Notes: generated from the letters alone by a model not told the origin. A DNA stretch of 64,000 nt from Hydrogenophaga sp. (GCA_030653975.1 JAURYH010000040.1:1-64000); one strand, 5' to 3'. Counted from the stretch's first letter, positions 1-10,572 are shown. Made by a program: numbers and translations.

Positions 1-8
1 CCCGAAGG

Positions 9-109
9 GAATGGGTTGAAAACAGCGCCACTCGTTGTTGCACTCCTAGGCCAGACATCCAGTCTGGCCGTCGTCGCGCGCCTAGATTGGCGCTGTTTTC
101 AACCCATTC
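9..109. repeat. Nested palindromic element with perfect 22-bp inverted arms
   Basis: Positions 9-30 and 88-109 are perfect reverse complements (22 of 22). Nested between them, 49-56 and 62-69 form an 8-bp hairpin (GGCCAGAC/GTCTGGCC). There is no T-run, so it is not an ordinary intrinsic terminator. It lies just upstream of norE and carries no visible coding. It resembles a dispersed REP- or MITE-like intergenic element, but only this copy is in the window. Confidence 0.75.
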
Positions 110-141
110 GCACTTGGAAAAATAGTGTGAACAGGCCCTAA

Positions 142-825
142 ATGAAACACCCCCTGCGCCGCTGCGCGTCTCCCTCCTCTCCTGCGGGAGGCGGACGCGG
201 TCCGTGGCCCGGCAAGACCGTTTCCACGGCTGCCCTGGATGAGGCACGCGTGCCGGCTGTGTACCCGGTTGAACCGCGCCTGGCCGGCGACGGCGTGGTC
301 TGGCTGCTGGTGCTGGCCGAGCTGCTGACCTTCGGCCTGCTGTTCGTGTCGTTCGCGTTCGCGCGCTGGCGGCAGCCCGACGTGTTCGCCGAGGGACAGG
401 CCGCGCTGGACCTGTCCACCGGCGCCATCAATACCCTGCTGCTGGTCCTGGCCAGCTGGGCGGCCGTGCGCGCGGTTCGGGCTTTCGAGGCCGACCGCAG
501 CGAGGCTGGCGCGCGCTGGCTGCTGGTCGCTCTGGTGGGCGCTGTCGGCTTCCTGGTGGTCAAGTCGCACGAATTCGCGGGCAAGGTGCAGGCCGGATTC
601 GACTGGGCGACCGACGCCTTCACGCTGCTCTACACCTTGCTCACCGGTTTCCATTTCCTGCATGTGGTCGTGGGCGCCATCGTCTTCACGCTGCTCTGGC
701 GCAAGGCGCGGGCCGGCGCCTACGGCCGGGTCAACCACATGGGGCCGGCTTCTGGCGCGGTGTTCTGGCACATGGTGGACCTGCTGTGGATGGTGCTGTT
801 CCCGCTGGTCTACGTCATCCGTTGA
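142..825 (+). CDS. norE: Nitric oxide reductase accessory protein NorE (cytochrome c oxidase subunit III-like)
   Basis: NorE is a small membrane protein of the heme-copper oxidase subunit III family that supports activity or assembly of nitric oxide reductase. The frame shows about five hydrophobic segments. The subunit III-like stretch 'FHFLHVVVGA' and the C-terminal 'FWHMVDLLW' are visible, and norF, norC and norB follow. The longest frame (227 aa) starts at 142, but its first 30 or so residues are encoded by a dispersed intergenic repeat. A GTG at 250, preceded by GAGG at 241-244, gives a 191-residue protein closer to usual NorE length and is my preferred start. Identity is good; the start is uncertain. 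Confidence 0.85.
   Translation: MKHPLRRCASPSSPAGGGRGPWPGKTVSTAALDEARVPAVYPVEPRLAGDGVVWLLVLAELLTFGLLFVSFAFARWRQPDVFAEGQAALDLSTGAINTLLLVLASWAAVRAVRAFEADRSEAGARWLLVALVGAVGFLVVKSHEFAGKVQAGFDWATDAFTLLYTLLTGFHFLHVVVGAIVFTLLWRKARAGAYGRVNHMGPASGAVFWHMVDLLWMVLFPLVYVIR
150..232 (+). repeat. Comamonad-type intergenic GC repeat, copy 1 (overlaps norE 5' end)
   Basis: This copy begins CCCCCTGCGCCGCTGCGCG and ends GGCCCGGCAAGACCG followed by TTTCCACGGC. The same head and tail recur near 4950, 7691, 10452 and 59370. The first roughly 30 codons of the longest norE frame are made of this repeat, which argues that they are not genuine NorE sequence. Confidence 0.6.
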
Positions 826-836
826 AAGGGAAAGGC

Positions 837-1112
837 ATGCGCTTCACCAAGGCAGACACCGTGTTCGCAGGGCTGGTGCTGGCCACCGCCGCGAGCTGGT
901 GGCTGGGCGAGGGCGCGGTCGTCAGTGGCCGGTCGCTCGGCACCGCGGCCACGCTCGCGGTGCTGGCACTCTCCGTCTTCAAGGGCGCGCTGATCGCACT
1001 CGATTACATGGAACTGCGCACCGCGCCCGCGCTGTGGCGGCGCGTGGTGATGGGCTGGCTGGTGGTGGTGATCGGACTGATTCTGCTGGTCGGTCTGCTG
1101 CCACGGGCCTGA
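837..1112 (+). CDS. norF: NorF-like small membrane protein (cytochrome c oxidase subunit IV family)
   Basis: A 91-residue protein with three predicted membrane helices and little else, 11 bp downstream of norE. Its size, hydrophobic pattern and position match NorF, the small subunit IV-like partner of NorE in nor clusters. The motif 'KGALIALDYMELR' in the middle is typical of prokaryotic COX IV-like proteins. The ATG at 837 is preceded by AAAGGGAAAGG, a good ribosome site; an in-frame upstream ATG at 786 lies inside norE and is less likely. Family is reasonably sure; the exact role is inferred from context. Confidence 0.8.
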   Translation: MRFTKADTVFAGLVLATAASWWLGEGAVVSGRSLGTAATLAVLALSVFKGALIALDYMELRTAPALWRRVVMGWLVVVIGLILLVGLLPRA

Positions 1113-1151
1113 CGCCGTTTTCAGCCCGGGCACCGCTGTTGTGGCCATTCC

Positions 1152-1165
1152 TTGAACCAGTTCAA
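1152..1165 (+). promoter_or_regulatory. FNR/DNR-type binding site in the norC promoter
   Basis: TTGAACCAGTTCAA is a perfect TTGA-N6-TCAA dyad. Its centre at 1158.5 predicts a class II start site near 1200, 23 nt before the norC ATG, with GAGGAT (3/6 match) at the -10 position 1188-1193. The regulator encoded at 6986 carries the matching recognition residues. Confidence 0.75.
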
Positions 1166-1222
1166 GGACGATACCTGAGCAAAACAGGAGGATACCGCCA
1201 TCGCCAACCGATGGAGGGTTCC

Positions 1223-3129
<1,907 letters not shown>

Positions 3130-3138
3130 ACCCAGCGA

Positions 3139-3960
3139 GTGCACGCCATGGACCACAGCGACATCCACCACCTGGCACAGGTGCCGTTCTACGCCGAGCA
3201 GGCGGGTGAGGTGGCGCTCTTCGGGCACGCCTTCCGCCAGCGCCTGCCGGTGCTGATCAAGGGCCCCACGGGCTGCGGCAAGACGCGCTTCGTGGAGCAC
3301 ATGGCGGCCCGGCTGGGCCGGCCGCTCATCACCGTGAGCTGCCACGACGACCTGAGCGCGGCCGACCTCGTGGGCCGCCACCTGATCGGCGAGCAGGGCA
3401 CGGTGTGGGCCGACGGGCCGCTGGCCCGCGCCGTGCGCAGCGGCGCCATCTGCTACCTCGACGAGGTGGTCGAAGCCCGCAAGGACACCACCGTGGTGCT
3501 GCACCCGCTGGCCGACGACCGGCGCGTGCTGCCGATCGAACGCACCGGCGAACAGCTGGTGGCACCACCCGGATTCATGCTGGTCATCAGCTACAACCCG
3601 GGCTACCAGAACCTGCTCAAGAGCCTGAAGCCGAGCACGCGCCAGCGCTTCATCGCGCTGAGCTTCGGCTACCCCGAGCCGGCCGTGGAGCGCGCCATCA
3701 TCGAAGCCGAGACCGGCGTGGATGCCGCGCTGGCCGATCGCCTGGTGCGGCTGGCCACGGCCCTGCGGCGCCTGACCGACCACGACCTGGAAGAAACCGC
3801 GAGCACCCGCCTGCTGGTGATGGCCGCACGCCTGGTGGCCAGCGGCCTGCCGCTGCACGCCGCCTGCCGCGCGGCCATCGTGGACGCCCTGACCGACGAT
3901 GCCGAAACCGCGTCCGCGCTGGACGAAGTGGTGGCGGCCGTGACCGGTTCGACCGGATAA
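3139..3960 (+). CDS. norQ: NorQ, MoxR-type AAA+ ATPase for nitric oxide reductase activation
   Basis: NorQ works with NorD to insert or activate the non-heme iron of NOR. The frame gives 273 residues with Walker A GPTGCGKT at residues 42-49 and Walker B 'ICYLDEV' near 104-110, plus the CbbQ/NorQ-type 'VISYNPGYQ' sensor segment and an arginine-rich 'STRQRF'. The frame opens with GTG at 3139; an ATG three codons later (3148) is equally possible, and neither has a strong ribosome site. A run of seven T follows the stop (3964-3970) without a stem. Confidence 0.95.
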   Translation: MHAMDHSDIHHLAQVPFYAEQAGEVALFGHAFRQRLPVLIKGPTGCGKTRFVEHMAARLGRPLITVSCHDDLSAADLVGRHLIGEQGTVWADGPLARAVRSGAICYLDEVVEARKDTTVVLHPLADDRRVLPIERTGEQLVAPPGFMLVISYNPGYQNLLKSLKPSTRQRFIALSFGYPEPAVERAIIEAETGVDAALADRLVRLATALRRLTDHDLEETASTRLLVMAARLVASGLPLHAACRAAIVDALTDDAETASALDEVVAAVTGSTG

Positions 3961-4015
3961 CCGTTTTTTTGTTTTGCGGCGGCGGCGTTGCGCTCCCTCC
4001 TCTGTTTGTCACACC

Positions 4016-5074
4016 ATGCAACGCCGCCGTCTTTTCTTTCAACTCGGCTTCTTCGCGCTGTTCCTGCTGGCGCCCGCGCTGGACCTGCTGCGTTTTGACC
4101 TCCATCAAGCCCAGCTCTGGTTTCTGGGGCAGCGCTGGAGCCTGGGTATCGACGCTTTCAGGGCCGGCGAGATCAGCGCCAACGAGGCCGCTATCCGCAT
4201 TTTTCTGCGCGCCTTCCTGCCCGCCATTGTGGCCATCGTGGCCTTCCTGGGCGTGGCCTGGCGCTACGGGCGCCTGTATTGCGGCTGGCTCTGCCCGCAC
4301 TTCACCCTGGTCGAAACGCTCAACACGGCGCTGCACCGCGCCTGCGGCAAGCTCAGTTTCTGGGACAAGCACCGCACCTCCCGCGCGGGGGTGAAGCCCT
4401 CGGCCCGCTGGTGGCCAGTGTTCGGTACGCTGTGCCTGGGTTTCGGTTTCATCTGGGCGATCACGCTGCTGAGCTACCTGCTGCCGCCCGCCACCCTCTG
4501 GAGCAACCTGTTCGCGGGCACGCTGACGCCCAACCAGGCGCGTTTTCTCGTCATGGGCACCGTGGTGTTCACGGCCGAGTTTGCTTTCGCCCGCCACCTG
4601 TTCTGCCGCTTCGGCTGCGCCGTGGGGCTTTTCCAGAGCCTGGTCTGGATGGCGAATCCCAAAGGCATGGTGGTCGCGTTCGATCGCGAGCACGCACGCG
4701 ACTGCCGCACCTGCAGCACGGCGGCGTACCCCGGCGGCACGGCCTGCGACAACGGCTGCCCGATGCGCCTGCACCCGCGCAACATCAAACGCATGATGTT
4801 CTCCTGTGTGCAGTGCGGCCAGTGCCTGGACGCCTGCGATGAAACCCAGACCGCACAAGCGCGCGAACCGCTGCTGGAGTGGAAGCTCGGCGCCGACGCG
4901 GTGCGCGAAACCCTGCGCCAGCGCAAGGCCGAACTGGAACGCGAACACGCTCCTGCGCCGCTTCGCGCCGTCCCCCCCGGGAAGGGGGTGCCCACCAGCA
5001 ACCCGGCGAAGCCGGTTCTGCGGCGTGCGCCGGATGCGGGTTCCGCGTTGGCCGTGACAGAAACGGAGCATTGA
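4016..5074 (+). CDS. CcoG/RdxA-like 4Fe-4S membrane protein inside the nor cluster
   Basis: A 352-residue protein with about four hydrophobic segments. It has two membrane-proximal cysteine pairs, YCGWLCPHF and FCRFGCAVG, then CRTC...CDNGCP and a ferredoxin-like SCVQCGQCLDACDE. The 'CxxCxxC..ACDE' pattern and the CGxxCP pair are typical of the CcoG/RdxA/FixG family, whose members act in cbb3 oxidase maturation or redox chemistry. The C-terminal Ig-like FixG domain is absent (CcoG is about 470 aa). The last 40 or so residues are encoded by a dispersed intergenic repeat (4950-5024), so the tail is probably not functional. It sits between norQ and norD, one base before norD, suggesting a role in NOR maturation; that role is inferred. 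Confidence 0.8.
   Translation: MQRRRLFFQLGFFALFLLAPALDLLRFDLHQAQLWFLGQRWSLGIDAFRAGEISANEAAIRIFLRAFLPAIVAIVAFLGVAWRYGRLYCGWLCPHFTLVETLNTALHRACGKLSFWDKHRTSRAGVKPSARWWPVFGTLCLGFGFIWAITLLSYLLPPATLWSNLFAGTLTPNQARFLVMGTVVFTAEFAFARHLFCRFGCAVGLFQSLVWMANPKGMVVAFDREHARDCRTCSTAAYPGGTACDNGCPMRLHPRNIKRMMFSCVQCGQCLDACDETQTAQAREPLLEWKLGADAVRETLRQRKAELEREHAPAPLRAVPPGKGVPTSNPAKPVLRRAPDAGSALAVTETEH
4950..5024 (+). repeat. Comamonad-type intergenic GC repeat, copy 2 (inside coding 3' end)
   Basis: TCCTGCGCCGCTTCGCGCCG, then a CCCCCCGGGAAGGGGG hairpin, then ACCCGGCGAAGCCGGTTCTGCGGC. This is the same head-hairpin-tail order as the copies at 7691 and 10452. It lies within the C-terminal coding part of the 4Fe-4S protein gene and reads through in frame. 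Confidence 0.6.
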
Positions 5075-5075
5075 G

Positions 5076-6911
5076 ATGGAAGAATGGGTTGGCCAGCAAT
5101 GGCACCGTTTCATCCACCGGGCGGCGAGTCGCCAGCACGCGAACGCCGCCGTGCACCTGCCGGAGGTGCAGCGTGCCATCGGCATGCTGTTCCGCGCCGC
5201 CGGTGGCGCGCACGGCGTGCGCCTGGCGCCCGCCACCGACACCCGCAGCGGTGGCCCGCGCGACTGGCTGCAGCGCATCGCCGGCAGCGGCACGCACGCG
5301 GCAACCGGCCGGCTGGAGCCCGAGGCGCTGTCGCTGCCGCCCACCGTCGCGGTGTTTGACGACGCGGCATTGAACCGCGCGCTCTACCTCTGGCTGGCGG
5401 CGCAGGGCGCCTGCATCGAGGCCACCGGCGACTGGCTCGGCGACAACGTGCGCGCCAGTGTGCAGGTGCTGCGCACCTTTCCCGGCCTGGCCGCGCGCCA
5501 CCAGGATCTGCTGGCGGCCCAGCTCGCGCTGCGGCCCGATCCGGCGCGCCTCAAGGGCGCGGCCGCCGAGGCCGAGCGCGCCGTGCAGCAGGCGCTGCGT
5601 GGCGCCTGGCCTGCGGCGCCGTGTGGCCTGCGGCCGGACAACGTGGCGCCGGTCTGGCTCTGGCTGGACGCGGGCGGTGAACCCGTCAGCGCTGTGGCCC
5701 GGTCCGGTGGGGAGCAGGCGCCGGGTGATGCCCGCAAGCCTTCGGCCAGCGACGCGCGTCGCCGACGGGCCCAGGCCGTGAGCGACGAGCGCGACAAGGC
5801 GCCGCTGATGATGTTTTTCCGCGCCGAGTCCATCCTGTCCTGGGGCGAGTTCGTCAAGGTCAACCGCGCCAGCGACGACGACCCCGATGACAACGCCGCC
5901 GGGGTCGCCAACGACATGGACGTGCTGGCCATCGCGCCCGACGGGCAGAGCACGGCCGCGCGTGTGAAGTTCGACCTCGACCTGCCCAGTGCCGCCGCCG
6001 ACGACCGCCCGCTCGGCCCCGGCATCCGCCTGCCCGAGTGGGATTTCAGGCGCAACGCGCTGCTGCCGGAACACTGCGCGCTGCAGACGCTGGTGGCCAC
6101 GCCTGCCGAACCCTATGTGCCCCCGACCGCCTTGCGCACCACGGCCCGGCGCGTGCGGCGCCGGCTGGAAATCCTGCGCGCAGGCACCTGCCGGCAGCGC
6201 GCGCAGCCCGAGGGCGAAGAGATCGACCTCGACGCCTGGGTGCGCCACCGGGTGGACGCCACCGGCGCGCCCCGCAGCGAGAGCCCGGCGGTGTTCACGC
6301 GCCGCGTGCGCACCGAACGCAGCCTGGCCACGCTGCTGCTGGCCGACCTCTCCCTTTCAACGGACGCGTACGCCACGCAGACGGCGCGTGTGATCGACGT
6401 GATCCGCGAGGCGCTCTACGTGTTCGGCGAAGCGCTCAGCGCGAGTGGCGATCCGTTCGAGATGCTGGGCTTTTCATCGGTGCGGCGGCAGAACGTGCGC
6501 ATCCAGCACCTGAAGGGTTTTGACGAACCCTGGAACGCCGCGGTGCGCGACCGCGTGGGGGCGATCAAGCCGGGTTACTACACGCGCATGGGCGCCGCCA
6601 TCCGCCTGGCCACGCTGCGCCTGGGCGAGCGCCCGGAGCGCCAGCGCCTGATGCTGATCCTGACCGACGGCAAACCCAACGACCTGGATGTGTACGAAGG
6701 CCGCTACGGTCTGGAGGACACGCGCCACGCGGTGCTGGCCGCGCGCGAGGCCGGGCTCATCCCGTTCTGCATCACCATCGACGAAGCGGCCCACGACTAC
6801 CTGCCCATGCTGTTTGGCCAGCAGGGCTATGCGCTGGTGCACCGGCCGCAGGACCTGGTGGACCGGTTGACGGGGGTGTACACGCGTTTCATGCGCCAGT
6901 CGGCGCGCTGA
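5076..6911 (+). CDS. norD: NorD, von Willebrand factor A domain protein for NOR activation
   Basis: NorD partners with the NorQ ATPase in activating nitric oxide reductase. The 611-residue protein has an acidic central part and a C-terminal VWA domain. The MIDAS motif DLSLS appears in 'LLADLSLSTDA'; the downstream metal-site threonine and aspartate lie in 'MLILTDGKPND'. Length is typical for NorD (about 600-640). ATG 5076 lies one base after the stop of the previous gene, so translation is likely coupled. The GTACACG...CGCTGA end at 6911 is followed by the regulator gene 74 bp on. Confidence 0.95.
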   Translation: MEEWVGQQWHRFIHRAASRQHANAAVHLPEVQRAIGMLFRAAGGAHGVRLAPATDTRSGGPRDWLQRIAGSGTHAATGRLEPEALSLPPTVAVFDDAALNRALYLWLAAQGACIEATGDWLGDNVRASVQVLRTFPGLAARHQDLLAAQLALRPDPARLKGAAAEAERAVQQALRGAWPAAPCGLRPDNVAPVWLWLDAGGEPVSAVARSGGEQAPGDARKPSASDARRRRAQAVSDERDKAPLMMFFRAESILSWGEFVKVNRASDDDPDDNAAGVANDMDVLAIAPDGQSTAARVKFDLDLPSAAADDRPLGPGIRLPEWDFRRNALLPEHCALQTLVATPAEPYVPPTALRTTARRVRRRLEILRAGTCRQRAQPEGEEIDLDAWVRHRVDATGAPRSESPAVFTRRVRTERSLATLLLADLSLSTDAYATQTARVIDVIREALYVFGEALSASGDPFEMLGFSSVRRQNVRIQHLKGFDEPWNAAVRDRVGAIKPGYYTRMGAAIRLATLRLGERPERQRLMLILTDGKPNDLDVYEGRYGLEDTRHAVLAAREAGLIPFCITIDEAAHDYLPMLFGQQGYALVHRPQDLVDRLTGVYTRFMRQSAR

Positions 6912-6985
6912 ATGCCCCGCCGGGCGGGTACAGTGCGGGGCCGCCACCCCCCACAACACTACCTTGCGCGAAGCGCGCCCCGGCC

Positions 6986-7690
6986 ATGGACATCGCCCAG
7001 TTCGATCTGCCCCGTTACCTCTCGATGCTGCCGCTGTTTCAGGAAATGAAACCACCCGAGCTGCAGCGCCTGGCCCAGGGCAGCCGGCTGCGCCAGCTGG
7101 CCCGCGGCGACGATGTGTTCAACCTCGGAGACCCGTGCAACGAGTTCCACGTCACCGTCACCGGCCAGATCAAACTGTTCGCCATCTCGCCAGCCGGGCA
7201 GGAAAAAATCATCGAGATCGTCGGACCGGGCAACAGCTTCGCCGAAGCGCTGATGTTCACCGACAAGCCCTATTTCATCAACGCGCAGGCGCTCACGGAC
7301 ACCCTGTTGCTCAGCGTGTCCAAGCAAAGCGTGTTGCAGGAAATCGAAAACGATGCGCGTTTCTGCATGCGCATGCTCGCGGGCCTGTCGCGGCGCCTGC
7401 ATGGGCTGGTCAAAGACGTGCAGGCCTACTCGCTGCACAGTGGCGTGGAGCGGGTCATCGGCTACCTCATGCGCGACCTGCCCGAGGCCGGCAAGCGCGG
7501 TGCAGAAGAGTCTGCTCAGCGCGTGACGCTGCCGGTGAGCAAGGCAGCGATCGCCTCGCGCCTGTCCATGACGCCCGAGTACTTCTCGCGCGTGCTGCAC
7601 GAGCTGGAGGCCAAGGGCCTGATCCTGATCGACAAGCGCGACATCCACATTCCGGACCCGCAGCGGCTGACGCGGTACCCACTGGATTGA
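6986..7690 (+). CDS. dnr: CRP/FNR-family regulator, DNR/NNR-like
   Basis: A transcription factor of 234 residues with an N-terminal cyclic-nucleotide-binding fold (about 20-130) and a C-terminal winged helix (about 165-225). There is no N-terminal cysteine cluster, so it is not an O2-sensing FNR; placement beside nor genes fits the NO-responsive DNR/NNR group. The recognition helix contains E198, S201 and R202 (PEYFSR), the residues that in FNR read TTGA half-sites, matching the dyad before norC. ATG 6986 opens the frame at 'MDIAQFDLP'. No FNR dyad was seen in its own upstream 74 bp. The DNR assignment is moderately sure; ligand sensing is inferred. Confidence 0.85.
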   Translation: MDIAQFDLPRYLSMLPLFQEMKPPELQRLAQGSRLRQLARGDDVFNLGDPCNEFHVTVTGQIKLFAISPAGQEKIIEIVGPGNSFAEALMFTDKPYFINAQALTDTLLLSVSKQSVLQEIENDARFCMRMLAGLSRRLHGLVKDVQAYSLHSGVERVIGYLMRDLPEAGKRGAEESAQRVTLPVSKAAIASRLSMTPEYFSRVLHELEAKGLILIDKRDIHIPDPQRLTRYPLD

Positions 7691-7845
7691 CCCCCTGCGC
7701 CGCCTGCGGCGTGCCTTGCAGGCCGCGGCATCGCCAGAGACGATGCCTCTTCGGGCTGTCCAAGCCTGCGCAGACCGGCTCGGAGCCGCAGCCCTCAGCC
7801 CCCCAGGGGGCGATGCGAATGGCCCGGCAAGCCGGTTCCACCGCA
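7691..7845. repeat. Comamonad-type intergenic GC repeat, copy 3 (long form)
   Basis: This copy starts CCCCCTGCGCCGCCTGCGGCG, has a long central part containing CTTCGGGCTGTCCAAGCC, then CCCCCCAGGGGGC and ends GGCCCGGCAAGCCGGTTCCACCGC. It occupies most of the 237-bp gap between the regulator gene and tsaD. Its central part is the reverse complement of the centre of the copy at 59370. Confidence 0.65.
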
Positions 7846-7927
7846 TCCTGGGCACGTGCGCCGGCAAGTCCCGTGCAACAGAAGCCCTTTCACTTTCGCG
7901 CGCAGGGCGCCCCGTACACTCCCGGCC

Positions 7928-9010
7928 ATGCTGATTTTGGGATTTGAATCGTCTTGCGACGAAACCGGTGTGGCCCTGGTGGACGCCAGTGGCAGCGCCG
8001 TGCCGCGCCTGCTCGGCCACGCGCTGCACAGCCAGATCGAGATGCACCAGGCCTACGGCGGCGTGGTGCCCGAGCTCGCGAGCCGTGACCACATCCGCCG
8101 TGTGCTGCCGCTGACCGACGCCGTGCTGGCGCAGGCGGGCCTGCCGCTGTCGGCGGTGGACGCCATCGCCTACACCCGCGGACCGGGCCTGGCCGGAGCG
8201 CTGCTGGTGGGCTCGGGCGTGGCCTGTGCGATGGCCATGGCGCTGGGCAAACCGGTGGTGGGCGTGCACCATCTTGAAGGGCATCTGCTCTCCCCGTTCC
8301 TGAGCGCCGATCCGCCCGAGTTCCCTTTTGTGGCGCTGCTGGTGTCGGGCGGCCACACCCAGCTGATGCGGGTGGACGGCGTGGGCCGCTACGCGCTGCT
8401 CGGCGAAACCATCGACGACGCGGCCGGCGAGGCGTTTGACAAGTCGGCCAAGCTGCTCGGCCTGGGTTACCCCGGCGGTCCGGCGCTGGCGAAGCGGGCG
8501 GAGCAGGGCAGCGCCACCGCCTACAAATTCCCGCGCCCGCTGCTGCACAGCGGTGACCTCGATTTTTCCTTTGCCGGTCTGAAGACGGCGGTGCTGACGC
8601 AGGTGAAGCGTCTGGCGCACGCGCGGCCCGAAGGTCCGGCCACGCCGCAGCTGGCCGAGGCGCTGGACGCTGGCCAGATCGCCGACGTGGCCGCCAGCGT
8701 GCAGGCCGCCATTGTCGAGGTGCTGGTGAAAAAGTCGCTCGCCGCCATCGAATCCGCCGGGCTGAAGCGCCTGGTGGTGGCCGGCGGGGTAGGGGCCAAC
8801 GCGCTGCTGCGCGAACAGCTCAACGCCGCCTGCGTCCGCCGCGGCGTGCGGGTGCATTACCCCGAGCTGCACCTGTGCACCGACAACGGCGCCATGATCG
8901 CGCTCGCCGCCGGGCTGCGTTGCCAGGCCGGACTGCTGCCCGGCGCGGCTGCCGCGCCGGCCTACCACTTCGACGTGCGGCCCCGCTGGCCGCTGTCGGC
9001 GCTCGGCTGA
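7928..9010 (+). CDS. tsaD: tRNA N6-adenosine threonylcarbamoyltransferase TsaD
   Basis: TsaD transfers the threonylcarbamoyl group to A37 of ANN-decoding tRNAs, working with TsaB and TsaE in the cytoplasm. The product begins [13 protein letters not shown], the family signature. It contains the metal-binding HHLEGH near residue 112, then 'SGGHTQL' and '[10 protein letters not shown]'. Length 360 fits (about 340). ATG 7928 places the signature at the N-terminus; the frame extends upstream to 7856, but that part is repeat-flanking sequence. It stands alone; the next gene is unrelated. Confidence 0.97.
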   Translation: MLILGFESSCDETGVALVDASGSAVPRLLGHALHSQIEMHQAYGGVVPELASRDHIRRVLPLTDAVLAQAGLPLSAVDAIAYTRGPGLAGALLVGSGVACAMAMALGKPVVGVHHLEGHLLSPFLSADPPEFPFVALLVSGGHTQLMRVDGVGRYALLGETIDDAAGEAFDKSAKLLGLGYPGGPALAKRAEQGSATAYKFPRPLLHSGDLDFSFAGLKTAVLTQVKRLAHARPEGPATPQLAEALDAGQIADVAASVQAAIVEVLVKKSLAAIESAGLKRLVVAGGVGANALLREQLNAACVRRGVRVHYPELHLCTDNGAMIALAAGLRCQAGLLPGAAAAPAYHFDVRPRWPLSALG

Positions 9011-9034
9011 ACCCGCGTTGCGCTGCCCTCTTGG

Positions 9035-9077
9035 TTGAAATACCCGGGTGGGGTAGTGGTTGTAATTATAAATTACA
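9035..9077 (+). promoter_or_regulatory. Promoter region with 7-3-7 perfect operator before the ABC binding-protein gene
   Basis: TGTAATT-ATA-AATTACA (9061-9077) is a perfect inverted repeat in an AT-rich island within GC-rich DNA. TTGAAA at 9035-9040 could be the -35. TATAAA at 9067-9072 lies within the dyad but 26 bp away, so the -35/-10 pairing is not ideal. The dyad looks like an operator for a GntR- or MarR-size dimer. Confidence 0.5.
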
Positions 9078-9156
9078 CTGGCCAAACCAGTCGCCCAGGC
9101 GACACTGGGTGCCGAGCAGTCCCGCCGGCAGGTACTGAACAACGGAGACCTTTCCC

Positions 9157-10449
9157 ATGAATTTCACGACCCGTCTGCGCCGTCGCGCGCTGGCCACCGT
9201 CCTGCTGGCGGCCACCTGTGCCACGGCTGCGCTGGCCCAGGGCCAGGCAGCTTCCGCTGCAGCGCCCATCCGCATCGGCATGATTGAGGGCCTGTCGGGC
9301 CCGTTCGCCAACACCGGCGAGGCGGTTTACCGCAATCTGGTCTGGGCCACCGAACGCGTCAACGCCCGCGGCGGCGTGAAGCTGCCCGGGGGCAACCGCC
9401 CGCTGCTGATCGAACGCTTTGACAGCAAGGGCCAGACCGAAGAGGCGCTGTCGGCGCTGCGCTCGGCCATCGACCGCGACATCACGGTGGTGACCCAGGG
9501 CAACTCTTCGGCGGCGGCCTCGGGCCTGATCGACGCCATCAACAAGCACAACGAGCGCGATCCGGCGCGCCAGGTGCTGTTCCTCAACTACTCGGCGGTG
9601 GACCCGGTGCTGACCAATGAGAAGTGCAGCTACTGGCACTTCCGTTTCGATGCCCACGCCGACATGCGCATGACCGCTCTCATGAGCGTGTTGCGCGAAG
9701 ACAAGGCGCTGAAGAACATCTACCTGATCGGGCAGGACTACAGCTTTGGCCAGGCCGTGCTGCGCGAAGCGCGCAACCAGCTGGCGGGCAAGCGGCCGGA
9801 CGTGAAGATCGTCGGCGACGAGCTGCACCCCATGGCCCGCATCAAGGATTTTGCCCCCTACGCCGCCAAGATCAAGGCCAGCGGTGCGCAGGCCGTGCTG
9901 ACCGGCAACTGGGGCAACGACCTGACGCTGCTGGTGAAAGCCGCGCGCGAAGCGGGCTTCGACGGCACGTTCTACACCTTCTACGGCAACGCCCTGGGCG
10001 CGCCAGCGGCCATCGGTGACGCCGGCATCGGCAAGGTGGTCGCCGTGGCCGACTGGTTCCCCAACGTGCCGACCCAGGACTCCGAAGCCTTCTACCAGTC
10101 GTTCCGCCAGCGCTTTCCGAACCCGGCCGACGACTACGTGCACATGCGCATGCAGCTGATGATCGAGTCGCTGGCCCAGGCCATCGAGCGCGCCGGGTCG
10201 GTCAAGGCGGCGGACGTTGCGGCGCAACTGGAGAAGGTCGAGGTCAAGCTCGCCGGCCAGACCGCGCGCATGCGCGCCGCAGACCACCAGTTCCAGCAAG
10301 CACTGGCCGTGGCCGTGATGGATCGCCAGGGGGCGCAGGGCGTGAAATTCGACGTCGAAGGTTCGGGCTACGGCTTTCGCGTGATCCGCAACCTCACGCC
10401 TCAACAGGCAGAGCAGCCCCACAGCTGTAACATGACCCGGCCGCAATAA
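9157..10449 (+). CDS. ABC transporter substrate-binding protein, branched-chain amino acid type
   Basis: A periplasmic binding protein of the Leu/Ile/Val-binding (type 1) fold. The 430-residue product starts with a signal peptide, MNFTTRLRRRALATVLLAA, with likely cleavage after ALAQ near residue 28. The mature part opens 'IRIGMIEGLSGPFANTGE', typical of the LivK/AmiC-like family, and shows 'YLIGQDYSFGQ' further on. No permease or ATPase genes are adjacent, so it is an orphan binding protein whose partners must lie elsewhere. The substrate cannot be told from the sequence. ATG 9157 follows GGAGACC at 9143. Confidence 0.85.
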   Translation: MNFTTRLRRRALATVLLAATCATAALAQGQAASAAAPIRIGMIEGLSGPFANTGEAVYRNLVWATERVNARGGVKLPGGNRPLLIERFDSKGQTEEALSALRSAIDRDITVVTQGNSSAAASGLIDAINKHNERDPARQVLFLNYSAVDPVLTNEKCSYWHFRFDAHADMRMTALMSVLREDKALKNIYLIGQDYSFGQAVLREARNQLAGKRPDVKIVGDELHPMARIKDFAPYAAKIKASGAQAVLTGNWGNDLTLLVKAAREAGFDGTFYTFYGNALGAPAAIGDAGIGKVVAVADWFPNVPTQDSEAFYQSFRQRFPNPADDYVHMRMQLMIESLAQAIERAGSVKAADVAAQLEKVEVKLAGQTARMRAADHQFQQALAVAVMDRQGAQGVKFDVEGSGYGFRVIRNLTPQQAEQPHSCNMTRPQ

Positions 10450-10451
10450 GC

Positions 10452-10526
10452 ACCCCCCGCCGCGCTTCGCGCGACCCCCAGGGGGCAACACCAGCGGCCC
10501 GGCAAAGCCGGTTCCGCGGTGTTCTG
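10452..10526 (+). repeat. Comamonad-type intergenic GC repeat, copy 4
   Basis: ACCCCCCGCCGCGCTTCGCGCG, a CCCCCAGGGGGC hairpin, then GGCCCGGCAAAGCCGGTTCCGCGG. This compact copy lies between the ABC binding-protein gene and the aminotransferase gene and shows the minimal head-hairpin-tail arrangement. Confidence 0.65.
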
Positions 10527-10572
10527 GTTGAATCCCCGGCGTGCGAAGTGATCTCGGAAAAGGAAATGTCTG

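Noticed and set aside
3964-3970. T7 run after norQ as a terminator
   Set aside because: No stem precedes it, and the nor genes continue downstream in the same direction.
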